A stretch of 44,770 bases of DNA, taken from IMG/VR virus record IMGVR_UViG_3300048041_000020, positions 1 to 44,770 of that record; one strand, written 5' to 3'. The translations under genes were made by a program, and so were the position numbers. Position 1 is the stretch's first letter. The number at the start of each line of letters is the position of its first letter. Source of the DNA: a virus. This document shows positions 7,493 to 14,905 of the stretch, piece after piece. A model generated the notes under the pieces. That model was not told the origin of the DNA. It did no database searches and saw only the letters and a list, made by a program, of their open reading frames with translations.

Positions 7493-8962
7493 TTATGGAT
7501 TGATGGATACGATGATAGCGCCGGATTGGATCGCTCCAGCTTGCTTACCAGCGATTTGAACTAGCGTCGCATCACGCGCAACACGTTGAGCTGGGTTCTG
7601 CTGAGAGATCGGGCTCGAGTAGATGTAATACCCGCGCTGAGTGATGTTGTTCTGGAACGCCACTTGGTTCCCGAAGGTGCTCGGAGACGTCCAGGTACCT
7701 GGTGCGAGATACTGATTTGAGACGTACTGCTCGCAAACCACTCGAAGCGCAGATTTATATCCGCTCATCCCTGCTTCAGTTTGAGGCACCTTCGTACCGG
7801 CCTGAGCCAAGTAGTTGAAGCCTGCAACCTGGAGATCGCTCGAGAACGCCAACAAGTTGTAAACCTGGTCGGCGAACTGGTTAGTTCCCGTCGAGGATAC
7901 CGCTTGATAGCCCTGGTAACTGACGTATGTGTCTGCACCAGCTGCTTGAGCCAATTCCCAGATGGAGTTCGTGATATTCGGATCGGCCACGACTCCAGAG
8001 ATCTGCTGGAGGTTCATGGTTTGGGTCGTGTTGCTTCCCGCGAAGTTGGTAGACAACAGGATCGACATGTAGCCGGCCACGAATTGAAGCATCGAGAGCA
8101 TCGTCGGACCCGAGTAATACAACCCACGGGTCTGGGTGAACGCTTCTGATTGAATAAGTGCAAGGTACCCACCCACTGCAACGTCGGCAGCGAAGGTGGA
8201 TCCAATACCTATGATCTTCGTTGCTGCTTGGATGACTGCCGCAGACGCCAGCATGTCGGCCTGGACAACGTATTCGCAAACGATCACGCCGAAGTACTGA
8301 ACCACATTCGTGGTACGCGCCAGAGCCGCTGCAACCGGTTCACCGGCCACACCTGGAGTCGTCGTGGTGATGGTGAAGGTGATCGCTGCCGGAGCTGATG
8401 TTTCAAGGGTGTTTGCGGTAACAGTGAGAGCCGGAGCTACGCCGTTAACGGAGACCATCGTGACAACGAGAGATTCAGAGCTGATGGATCCGGTGACAGT
8501 ACAGCTACGAAGGTCTTCGATCGCTTGAAGCTTCGATTGAATGACCGCTGCAGTGTCGTTCCAGTTGATCGCAACCGTCGCACCACCATAGGTGCCTGAG
8601 TAGTTCAGAACGAACGAACCAGAGGCAGCCACACCGCTCAGTGCGAGAGTTTGAATAGCTGCGGTTCCTGCGATCATTGGAATGACAACGAGGTAACCAC
8701 CTGGAGAAAGAATGTTCTTCGTTTGACCGAAGACAGCGAGAGCCATCTTGTAGGTGTAACTCGAGGTTCCGAAGTCCACTCCAACCTGAGTTGGGGTGAA
8801 GTAAATTTGGTATCCCAACGTCCCGAAGGTTCCGGTGTTTGGGAGATCGCGGGTTAAAATCGCGAGATTCGATTTGTTGAGCTGACCAACACCTGTAGGC
8901 GTTTGAGACGCCGAGATGCTGATGACGGTGCTTAGAGGCAATTGATTTGCTGGAGCAGTCAT
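7493..8962 (-). CDS. Tail sheath protein (DUF3383-like) with inserted decoration domain
   Basis: The 489-residue protein has the DUF3383 sheath pattern: 'STVISISASQTPTGVGQLNKSNLAILT' at the N-terminus and later 'EFFGVIVCEY'-type and 'GLYYSGPTMLSMLQFVAGYMSILLSTNFAGSNTTQTM' segments (shown here in parts). The sheath contracts to drive the tube through the envelope. Residues about 105-190 form an extra beta-rich domain ('AASGSFVLNYSG', 'IQSKLQAIEDL', 'TVTGSISSESL') that is strikingly similar to residues 45-122 of the DUF2612 wedge. A GGAG lies 8 bases before the ATG. Confidence 0.85.
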   Translation of the reverse strand: MTAPANQLPLSTVISISASQTPTGVGQLNKSNLAILTRDLPNTGTFGTLGYQIYFTPTQVGVDFGTSSYTYKMALAVFGQTKNILSPGGYLVVIPMIAGTAAIQTLALSGVAASGSFVLNYSGTYGGATVAINWNDTAAVIQSKLQAIEDLRSCTVTGSISSESLVVTMVSVNGVAPALTVTANTLETSAPAAITFTITTTTPGVAGEPVAAALARTTNVVQYFGVIVCEYVVQADMLASAAVIQAATKIIGIGSTFAADVAVGGYLALIQSEAFTQTRGLYYSGPTMLSMLQFVAGYMSILLSTNFAGSNTTQTMNLQQISGVVADPNITNSIWELAQAAGADTYVSYQGYQAVSSTGTNQFADQVYNLLAFSSDLQVAGFNYLAQAGTKVPQTEAGMSGYKSALRVVCEQYVSNQYLAPGTWTSPSTFGNQVAFQNNITQRGYYIYSSPISQQNPAQRVARDATLVQIAGKQAGAIQSGAIIVSINP

Positions 8963-8975
8963 TTATTTTTCTCCT

Positions 8976-10208
8976 TCATGGCTGAGTCGTAACACTAGCC
9001 GTTGAAAACGTGTCGTAGTAAGGCGCAGCCCTCTTAATCGTGGTTTTAGTGTATTGGATCTTCACCGAAAGCACAAACCGATATGGAATGGCTGCCCCAT
9101 CCAAACCGGACATGTCCACAATATTATTCGTCACTGGAAAGATCTTGAACGCATTCGCCTCCTGCTGCTGTTGGGAGTAGATCGAGTTCAAAGCCTGAAC
9201 AATCTCTTCAAGACGGTCCAAAGCCTCTGTGGAGCGGCTCTTTACGTCGATTTGAAGTTGCACGTTCATATAAGCCGATTGAACCTGCTGCGCTCCAATG
9301 TCACCCGAGCACACTTTGTTCGTGTTCCCGAAGACCTTCGGATTCAAGACGCGGCACACGATAAACATCCCGTCATCGGTAGGTTCATCCACCTTCTGAT
9401 CCCAGAACCACACTCGCTGGGTGGTGTTCGGGAAGAGCTCTTGCTGCAAAACATCGCAGAAAAGTTGTAGATAGGATCCGACGAGGACGGTCGCGGTAGC
9501 GGTGCAACCATTTCCATCAGTGACTTGAACGATGGTAATTCCCGTGAATTGTTCGGTCTTAAAAATACCAGTGTATTCGTCGATATAGCCCGGGCCGCTC
9601 TGAATGGAGTAGCGGTACTCGGAAGTGTAATCCGGGTCGTCGGATACGATCGGAGTTCCACCTGCGCCTTGGAATGGAGCCTGGTTGTACTGACTAATTG
9701 CAAGATAAGGTGGGTAAAGTTGTAGCTGTGCCGGCTGGACCAGAACGTCAAACTCGATCTCCTGCCCGAAAGCATCGGTGACTTGAATCGTGTCAATCCC
9801 ACCGTCGTCTGGTGCGTCGTACACCCCAGATGCTGGATCAATGGTCCCGCCAGCTCCTCCAGCAAGGACCTCGAAAACGTACGGAGTAGTGCCACCGGAT
9901 ATCTGAGCCGTGAACGCGCCATCGATGAGGCAAGTCACATCGCCTTGGCTCTGCATCGGTGGGTTTACGATATTGACCTGGGTCTGAGCGGTGTCCCCGT
10001 TGATGTCCGTCGCTACAATGACGTCGCCGCCAGTATCGATACCCGCTGGAGCAGTATAAACGCCGCTGTCGGGGTCAATCGTGCCCCCTGCCCCACCAAT
10101 GAGGACCGAGTACGTGTACGGAGCCGCAGAGAAGATGGCTTGGAACGTCATCTCCTGGTTCGGCGCGATATTCGGGTTCTGCGGGGTGACTTGGAAGGTT
10201 AGCGACAT
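8976..10208 (-). CDS. Tail terminator/neck protein with three N-terminal Ig-like repeats
   Basis: The 410-residue protein is a fusion. Residues about 1-245 hold three Ig-like beta-sandwich repeats with the recurring turn 'GGAGGTIDPDSGVY' / 'GGAGGTIDPASGVY' / 'SGPGYIDEYTGIF' and 'IVATD', 'IQVTD', 'VQVTD' strands. Residues about 247-410 ('LFCDVLQQELFPNTTQRVWFWDQ...') resemble a neck or tail-terminator protein of the LIC_12616 type, as expected just upstream of the sheath gene. Terminators usually have 130-180 residues, so the N-terminal half is an addition. The repeats probably project outward at the head-tail junction and may bind carbohydrate or cell surfaces. Confidence 0.7.
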   Translation of the reverse strand: MSLTFQVTPQNPNIAPNQEMTFQAIFSAAPYTYSVLIGGAGGTIDPDSGVYTAPAGIDTGGDVIVATDINGDTAQTQVNIVNPPMQSQGDVTCLIDGAFTAQISGGTTPYVFEVLAGGAGGTIDPASGVYDAPDDGGIDTIQVTDAFGQEIEFDVLVQPAQLQLYPPYLAISQYNQAPFQGAGGTPIVSDDPDYTSEYRYSIQSGPGYIDEYTGIFKTEQFTGITIVQVTDGNGCTATATVLVGSYLQLFCDVLQQELFPNTTQRVWFWDQKVDEPTDDGMFIVCRVLNPKVFGNTNKVCSGDIGAQQVQSAYMNVQLQIDVKSRSTEALDRLEEIVQALNSIYSQQQQEANAFKIFPVTNNIVDMSGLDGAAIPYRFVLSVKIQYTKTTIKRAAPYYDTFSTASVTTQP

Positions 10209-10594
10209 TGATAGTCCTGAACCAGTTTGAACTCCTGGTATCCCTCAAGCGAGTAATCGTTGATAAACATGATCCGGTAGTTCTGACCCTGGTACGTGAT
10301 GATGAAGTCGACGTCGAGCCCGGTTCCTGGGAAGCAATACATCCTGAACCACTTCCACGAGCGCTGGCCTTCCTGCTTGATATCCAGGGTGCGAGGTTGG
10401 AATGGTTGCCAGTGACCCATTGTGTTGATCGGGATGTTCTGGAACTGCTTTGATTTGAATGCCTGGACGGACTTCGCCAACAGGATGAACTTCATCGGCT
10501 GAAACCAATCCAAAAGCGCTCCACTCAGATCAGGGGTGGTCCCCACGTTCTGGTTCAATGGACGGTCCTTGGCGTTCGTGATTGGAATGCTCAT
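10199..10594 (-). CDS. Head-tail joining protein, unassigned
   Basis: This 131-residue protein lies in the neck cluster between a gp10-like gene and the tail terminator, so it is probably a stopper or head-completion protein. It has a Trp-rich centre ('MGHWQPFQPRTLDIKQEGQRSWKWFRMY') and a beta-rich C-terminus ('DVDFIITYQGQNYRIM', 'YSLEGYQEFKLVQDY'), a pattern that recurs in neck proteins next to DUF4054 genes. It overlaps both neighbours (4 and 10 bases). No family is recognised with certainty. Confidence 0.6.
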   Translation of the reverse strand: MSIPITNAKDRPLNQNVGTTPDLSGALLDWFQPMKFILLAKSVQAFKSKQFQNIPINTMGHWQPFQPRTLDIKQEGQRSWKWFRMYCFPGTGLDVDFIITYQGQNYRIMFINDYSLEGYQEFKLVQDYQCR

Positions 10595-11034
10595 TCTTTC
10601 ACGTCCGAGGTGATGGAGTTGCGCAGTTGCTGGGTTTCCACAAGGGTCTCGTGGTTCTTCTTATGGGTCATGTTCGAAGGCTCCCAATCGCCGAATCCAC
10701 CTGTCCGGAAAGCCTCTGCAACCACAGCCTCACCCACGACGCCAATTTTCGCGACGTAGACCTTGAGGGATCCCGACTTGATGACCTCGTCCATAGCCTT
10801 TTTCGAGAACGCATTCGACTTGTCCAAGAACTGTTGAAGGCGATTCGTGATCGGTTGACGCAGGAAGGAACGGATAGGCAGGGTTTCGGTCCCGAACTCG
10901 TGGTAAGCGCCGATCTGAGCGTTCGTGAGCTCACCCTCCTTGCGGGCAGCGTGATCGCCTAGGACCCCAACACGGGCCACAGGGGGGCTCTTAAACGCTT
11001 CCAGGATCTTGTCGAGCTTCTTGGTGTCTAGCAT
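10591..11034 (-). CDS. HK97 gp10-like / virion morphogenesis neck protein
   Basis: The 147-residue protein has the pattern of gp10-like neck proteins: 'ARVGVLGDHAARKEGELTNAQIGAYHEFGTETLPIRSFLRQPI' (about residues 19-62, quoted only in part), where 'HEFGT..IP.RSFLR' is the family hallmark, followed by a helix and a C-terminal 'NHETLVETQQLRNSI' segment that is also typical. These proteins complete the head-tail interface. Its place between the DUF4054 connector and the next neck gene fits, and it overlaps both. Confidence 0.75.
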   Translation of the reverse strand: MLDTKKLDKILEAFKSPPVARVGVLGDHAARKEGELTNAQIGAYHEFGTETLPIRSFLRQPITNRLQQFLDKSNAFSKKAMDEVIKSGSLKVYVAKIGVVGEAVVAEAFRTGGFGDWEPSNMTHKKNHETLVETQQLRNSITSDVKE

Positions 11035-11471
11035 GGCTTCGTCGGTCCATAGGCCGTGAAGAAGTTGCCGGCCAGTTGAGGAATCACGAGCTGCAAGTAC
11101 TTCGCGCCGTACTTGGTCTGGGCCAGCATCGCATACGCTGGATGATCCAAGATATCCTGCGGAATCGAATAGGATGCTGCAACAGATCCTGCACTCTTAG
11201 AGGACATGAGCCAGTTGTATTGACCGGCGATGCCTTGACTGGAGTTCTGAAGGTTGGTCACGAGGAAATGCGCTGTAAGCAGCAAATAGAGAAGCGTGTA
11301 GTCGGATTGATCCGATGCGAACTGGTCGTTGAAATTGTACCCGGCGTCAGTAAAGGCGTTGTTGATATCCTGGTCCTGGACGGTAGCTAGGTCTTCGGCT
11401 CCCGATGGTTGATAAGGGAAGTCCCGGAAGAAGTAAGCCTTGAAGTCTGCGAGTGTTGGGATGGTGTACAT
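11028..11471 (-). CDS. Head-tail connector (DUF4054-like)
   Basis: The 147-residue protein matches the DUF4054 connector type: 'TLADFKAYFFRDFPY...DQDINNAFTDAGYNFND' at the start, a helix 'LLYLLLTAHFLVTNL', then 'SKSAGSVAASYSIPQ' and a C-terminal 'TKYGAKYLQLVIPQL'. In HK97-like phages this adaptor docks below the portal. It is the first gene of the neck and tail block and is preceded by an intrinsic terminator at 11483-11521, so it may need its own promoter or read-through. Confidence 0.75.
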   Translation of the reverse strand: MYTIPTLADFKAYFFRDFPYQPSGAEDLATVQDQDINNAFTDAGYNFNDQFASDQSDYTLLYLLLTAHFLVTNLQNSSQGIAGQYNWLMSSKSAGSVAASYSIPQDILDHPAYAMLAQTKYGAKYLQLVIPQLAGNFFTAYGPTKPC

Positions 11472-11482
11472 TTTCCCTCTTC

Positions 11483-11521
11483 ATAAAGAAACGCCCCAGA
11501 GGTTTGAGTCTCTGAGGCGTT
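11483..11521 (-). terminator. Intrinsic terminator between capsid and connector genes
   Basis: On the leftward strand the arms at 11521-11510 and 11501-11490 form a 12-bp stem (one G-U pair) with an 8-nt loop, followed by TTTCTTT. It lies between the Lys/Ala-rich gene ending at 11547 and the connector start at 11471. It could end capsid transcripts or lower the expression of tail genes relative to capsid genes. Confidence 0.75.
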
Positions 11522-11546
11522 CCCGGAGCATTATGCCTTCGGCGGA

Positions 11547-11912
11547 TTACGCGTCAGCAGCAGCTTTCTGTTCTGGAGCAGAGTCAGCAGCTTTCACTTT
11601 TGCGGCCTTTGCAGCAGCAGCTTCGTCAGCCTTGGCTTTCGCAGCGGCAACAGCATCGTCCTTCGCCTTTTGTTTGGCGTCTTCAGCGGCTTTCTCGTCA
11701 GCAGCTTTCTTGGCAATTTCAAACTCACTAGGAGCCTGAACAATCATCCCGTCCTTAACAAAACGGTCGGGATACTTAGCCAGAAGCTTGTCTGCTTTCT
11801 TTGAATCGACGTCCCCGGACTGTCCAGGCTTGATGACCTGGTGGACAAAGCTGGTGCCTTGCTTTACCCGGTCGACGATGAATGCGTTTTTTCCGATATT
11901 TCTGATCTTCAT
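11547..11912 (-). CDS. Small head-region protein with Lys/Ala-rich tail
   Basis: The 121-residue product has a short ordered N-terminus ('MKIRNIGKNAFIVDRV...VIKPGQSGDVDSKKADKLLAKYPDRF'), which resembles the small beta-domain proteins often found just after major capsid genes. Residues about 65-121 are an extremely Ala/Lys/Asp-rich helix that would be soluble and highly charged. It may be a capsid accessory or DNA-interacting protein. It lies 12 bases after the capsid gene and before the terminator, so it should be expressed with the capsid. No family is recognised. Confidence 0.6.
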   Translation of the reverse strand: MKIRNIGKNAFIVDRVKQGTSFVHQVIKPGQSGDVDSKKADKLLAKYPDRFVKDGMIVQAPSEFEIAKKAADEKAAEDAKQKAKDDAVAAAKAKADEAAAAKAAKVKAADSAPEQKAAADA

Positions 11913-11924
11913 CTCGTGCCTCTC

Positions 11925-12950
11925 TTAGAAGTGCAAGTAGTACAGCTCGAGAGGGCGATATGCAAGCACCCCCGTGAACTGTCCGTACCCCACGTTTTGG
12001 AACGAGAAGTTATCCAGGGAGTTAGCCAACGTGTTGGTGTAGTCCACTGGGATATCCATACGGATTGATTTCTCGTCGTAATTCAAGAGTACATACTGCT
12101 GGTACGACTGTCCAGAGTAAGCCTGGTCGCCGTAAGCGCATGGAAGGATCTTGAAGTTCTTGTTGTTGGTCATCACCTTGAAAGTCTCAAGCAATTGCTC
12201 GAGCACAGACTTGATCGGGAAGTCTGCGGAAGCCGGAGCTGCCAAACCAAGGTAATCCGATTCAGGGATGATGAAGTGCGTAGGCCAAGCAGAACGAGCG
12301 CAGTTTGAGCGATAGACGTTCAAGATGGCCGAACAGAAGGCCTTGAGGTCTGTGGTGCTCAAAGAGCTGATTGCTTGCGTCAGAGTCGCAGTATCGACCG
12401 TCACACCAGCTTGGGTGTAAAGACCGAGTACGTTCGGATCGCTTGCCATACCGAGGAAGGCGATCTTTTGAATCCCCAAGTCCCAGTTTTTCTTACGGCC
12501 CGTTTCAAGTTCAGTGACCAAGTCCCAATTTCCGGACTTAGCAGCTAACTCGAGATCGAACAAAGTCCAACCGATGCTCTTCGCCCAGTTGATGACCTTG
12601 ACAGACAACGAGTCGACACCGGCAGTGGTGCTAGCCAATCGTCCATTGTTTCCGCCCAAGTTGACCACGCCGGTAGCGAAGTCATCACCGATTTGGTAGC
12701 TGCGGTAGGTCGTCAGATTTGAAGACCACGCGCCGTTACCAACGACGACAGGGAGGTAGTCAGCAGGCAGAATCTCGAAAAACTTCTGCTCGGTGACTTG
12801 TTTCATGATCGTGGTCAGCGTGGTGATCGGAATCTCATAACCCAACGCATTACACATGCGCTGGTTGAAGTTCGCGACTCGCGTCTCACGTTGGGAGAGC
12901 TTAATCGGCTCGCCCTTCGAATTTACAATTGCAGGTGCTCTTAAACCCAT
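11925..12950 (-). CDS. Major capsid protein (DUF2184-like)
   Basis: The 341-residue protein has the size, location and pattern of DUF2184 major capsid proteins, an HK97-fold group that accompanies DUF2213 and DUF1073 genes. Signature-like segments are 'VTEQKFFEILPADYLPVVVGNGAWSSNLTTYR' (in parts), 'GWTLFDLELAAKSGNWDLVTELETGRKKNWDLGIQKIAFLG' and 'THFIIPESDYLGLA'. It builds the icosahedral shell after scaffold removal. It follows the decoration gene by 24 bases with GGAG upstream of the ATG. Confidence 0.85.
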   Translation of the reverse strand: MGLRAPAIVNSKGEPIKLSQRETRVANFNQRMCNALGYEIPITTLTTIMKQVTEQKFFEILPADYLPVVVGNGAWSSNLTTYRSYQIGDDFATGVVNLGGNNGRLASTTAGVDSLSVKVINWAKSIGWTLFDLELAAKSGNWDLVTELETGRKKNWDLGIQKIAFLGMASDPNVLGLYTQAGVTVDTATLTQAISSLSTTDLKAFCSAILNVYRSNCARSAWPTHFIIPESDYLGLAAPASADFPIKSVLEQLLETFKVMTNNKNFKILPCAYGDQAYSGQSYQQYVLLNYDEKSIRMDIPVDYTNTLANSLDNFSFQNVGYGQFTGVLAYRPLELYYLHF

Positions 12951-12974
12951 CTGTGAATCTCCTTATTCAGTTAA

Positions 12975-13448
12975 TTAAGCGTGAAGGAAGCCAGGCAAGA
13001 GGATCGCCACACGAATGAGCTGACCGGATGCGGTAGCTGCATCCATTGCTCGTCCGATGACCATATGCGCGGCGGTTGCGGTGACTACAGTTGGTGCACC
13101 GATGGTTCCAGAGATCATGACCTGACCATTCTGCGTGATCGCAGCGCTGGAGAGCATGTACATCACGTTTCCTTGAAGAACCGAGATTTCGATCTTGTCA
13201 CCGACATTGAACGACTCCGACTTGATATCGTAGTTGATAAAACCAAACACGTCGTCCGTGTTCGTCTGGGTTTCAACTACGCTTGGAATCAAGCTTGGGC
13301 CTGAGCTGACGATCTTCACTGGCTGGCCTGCGATCAGGCTGCCACCGGAGGTTGCGTCTACCTTTGCCGAGAGAGTATTGACGTTAAAACGGAGATCCAG
13401 CATTCCAAGCTGGGCCGCCATTGCAAACTGGTTAATATTTTGAGTCAT
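12975..13448 (-). CDS. Head decoration / cement protein
   Basis: This 157-residue, nearly all beta protein lies between the protease/scaffold and capsid genes, the usual place of a decoration protein. It has 'GSLIAGQPVKIVSSG', 'DDVFGFINYDIKSESFNVGDKIEISVLQGNVMYM' (in parts) and 'AHMVIGRAMDAATASGQLIRVAI' segments typical of the SHP/gpD-like and gp24-like cement group. It would stabilise capsomer junctions. The call comes from position and composition. Confidence 0.65.
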   Translation of the reverse strand: MTQNINQFAMAAQLGMLDLRFNVNTLSAKVDATSGGSLIAGQPVKIVSSGPSLIPSVVETQTNTDDVFGFINYDIKSESFNVGDKIEISVLQGNVMYMLSSAAITQNGQVMISGTIGAPTVVTATAAHMVIGRAMDAATASGQLIRVAILLPGFLHA

Positions 13449-13472
13449 CGTTTACCCCTTTTTCTTGGAAGT

Positions 13473-14036
13473 TTACTCACCAGATCCATAACGGCTCTTG
13501 CCGCGCTGAACCTTGGTGGTGGACATTTCGACGTCGTTTTCGAATTTGATAGGCTTCACTTCAGCTTCAGCGCCTTCGAGTTCGTTGAAATACTTGTCAG
13601 AGACTTCGGTTTCCTTGGCAGCAGCAACGCGGGCAGCTTCGGTAGCAGCCTTGTCCTTTGGAGCCTTCTTACCTTTGTCAGCAGCGTTCTTCTTGGTGCC
13701 ACGGCCCTTATCGGCTTCAGCAGCGCCAGCTTCGCCTTCTGCTGGATCCTCTTCTTCCTCTTCGTTTTCAAGCTTGGCTGCCGCTTCCTTCTCGAGGCGC
13801 TCTTTTTCAGAGTTCTTCATCGAGTTATAGGAATCACGAAGGTCGGAAACACTCATTTCCTCGTCGTCATTGCATTTGACCATGTGGTCATCTGCGGCAT
13901 AGCCGTTCATGTTGCTGAACTTATCAGCAAGGGAGATCGCTTCCTTAACGGTCACGTCTTTCTTGGACTTCTCGAGGGTGATCATCATTCCTTCGAGCTC
14001 TGCTGAGTTTTCTACTTTGGTTTTTTTGAAGAACAT
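13473..14036 (-). CDS. Predicted nested scaffold protein (in-frame internal start)
   Basis: Inside the protease gene, an ATG at 14036 is preceded by AAAGGAGAAGG, placed 7-11 bases upstream. Starting there gives a 187-residue product beginning 'MFFKKTKVENSAELEG' and containing only the charged, coiled scaffold half. This mirrors lambda C/Nu3, where scaffold is made in excess from an internal start. The evidence is the ribosome site and the domain boundary; no direct proof of translation exists. Confidence 0.5.
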   Translation of the reverse strand: MFFKKTKVENSAELEGMMITLEKSKKDVTVKEAISLADKFSNMNGYAADDHMVKCNDDEEMSVSDLRDSYNSMKNSEKERLEKEAAAKLENEEEEEDPAEGEAGAAEADKGRGTKKNAADKGKKAPKDKAATEAARVAAAKETEVSDKYFNELEGAEAEVKPIKFENDVEMSTTKVQRGKSRYGSGE

Positions 14037-14594
14037 AACTGAACCTTCTCCTTTAGGGTTGTCGTCCGCCGAGTTGGTCAGCTTACTCAGCTCTAACTCT
14101 TTTTTGGCATTGTAAGCCTTGAACTCATCTGGCGTCAATATTACCGATTCTTCGTAACGAGGATTCGGAACAATCGCAAGGTGCTCGTACTCACCTTCCA
14201 TAACTTCTTCTTGGTACTCGACACCATTGCAGGTCCCGCCACCGCTGCTAGATTTCGCGAAATAAGCGTTGGAGAGCTTCCAGCCCTTCCGCACTGCTTC
14301 GAGGCCCTGCTGCGTGGTGACGAGGAACTTCACCCAGTTCTTGCCATCAGCCTTGTTGAAGAAGGACTCGGATACCCAGCCGTCCTCTTCCATCGTCTCA
14401 GGATCGACGTCCTTGACGTGGAACACGAAGACCGGCTTGCCAGGAAAGGTTGAATTCATGTGCTTGATGGTGTCTTCGCCTATGAAGACCATCTTCGGGG
14501 CTTTGCCCTTTTCATCGTATTGAGCGACTCCGGGGTACATGTGCAACCCGTAGAACACCTTGCCGATGATTTTCTTTCCGTTCATTAGCTTCAT
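13473..14594 (-). CDS. DUF2213-like prohead protease fused to scaffold region
   Basis: Residues 1 to about 165 match the DUF2213 head maturation protease pattern: 'MKLMNGKKIIGKVFYGLHMYPG', 'DGWVSESFFNKADGKNWVKFLV' and 'GWKLSNAYFA', with a 'YEHLAIVPNPRYEES' end. Residues about 190-373 are highly charged, coiled and acidic, as scaffolding domains are. This protease-plus-scaffold layout is normal in Mu-like and HK97-like phages. The ATG overlaps the endonuclease VII-like stop (ATGA). An internal ribosome site suggests the scaffold is also made alone (separate entry). Confidence 0.8.
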   Translation of the reverse strand: MKLMNGKKIIGKVFYGLHMYPGVAQYDEKGKAPKMVFIGEDTIKHMNSTFPGKPVFVFHVKDVDPETMEEDGWVSESFFNKADGKNWVKFLVTTQQGLEAVRKGWKLSNAYFAKSSSGGGTCNGVEYQEEVMEGEYEHLAIVPNPRYEESVILTPDEFKAYNAKKELELSKLTNSADDNPKGEGSVMFFKKTKVENSAELEGMMITLEKSKKDVTVKEAISLADKFSNMNGYAADDHMVKCNDDEEMSVSDLRDSYNSMKNSEKERLEKEAAAKLENEEEEEDPAEGEAGAAEADKGRGTKKNAADKGKKAPKDKAATEAARVAAAKETEVSDKYFNELEGAEAEVKPIKFENDVEMSTTKVQRGKSRYGSGE

Positions 14595-14905
14595 TTATTT
14601 TCTTCCAAATAGCTGATCGCAGACCGCAGCGTTTCAATATTCTCTTTGGCGTTCCCAAGCATCATGTTGCAGTTTGGACATAATAATGCTCTCACCGATC
14701 CAGACCGATGGCAATGGTCAACTGCCAGGCCCTTTTTGAACTCAATCGATGGACGTGCGCAAATTTTGCAGCACCCACCCTGGTCATCGAACATCCTTTG
14801 ATACACTTCTGGCGTAATTCCATACCTATGGAGAGTCGATCTCCTCCGTTTTACTCTGTTGTATTCCTTCCATTTGAGTAGTTCTTCCGAATCAATAGCT
14901 CCCAT
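14591..14905 (-). CDS. Endonuclease VII-like HNH/zinc nuclease
   Basis: Starting at the ATG that overlaps the minor head stop (TGATG), the 104-residue protein has the recombination endonuclease VII pattern: 'CCKIC' (residues 45-49), 'LAVDHCHRSGSVRALLCPNCNMMLG' (in parts: DHCH at 63-66, CPNC at 76-79), with a His-Asp-His metal site and paired cysteines for zinc. It may resolve branched DNA before packaging or act as a homing-type nuclease, since such genes are often free-standing insertions among structural genes. An upstream in-frame ATG at 14941 is less likely because coupling favours 14905. Confidence 0.8.
   Translation of the reverse strand: MGAIDSEELLKWKEYNRVKRRRSTLHRYGITPEVYQRMFDDQGGCCKICARPSIEFKKGLAVDHCHRSGSVRALLCPNCNMMLGNAKENIETLRSAISYLEENK

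Noticed and set aside
13513-13830. Long rightward open frame opposite the scaffold gene
   Set aside because: It is the mirror of a GAA/GCA-rich charged region, giving a Ser/Leu/Phe-rich product with no ribosome site; the leftward frame has the conserved protease and scaffold layout.
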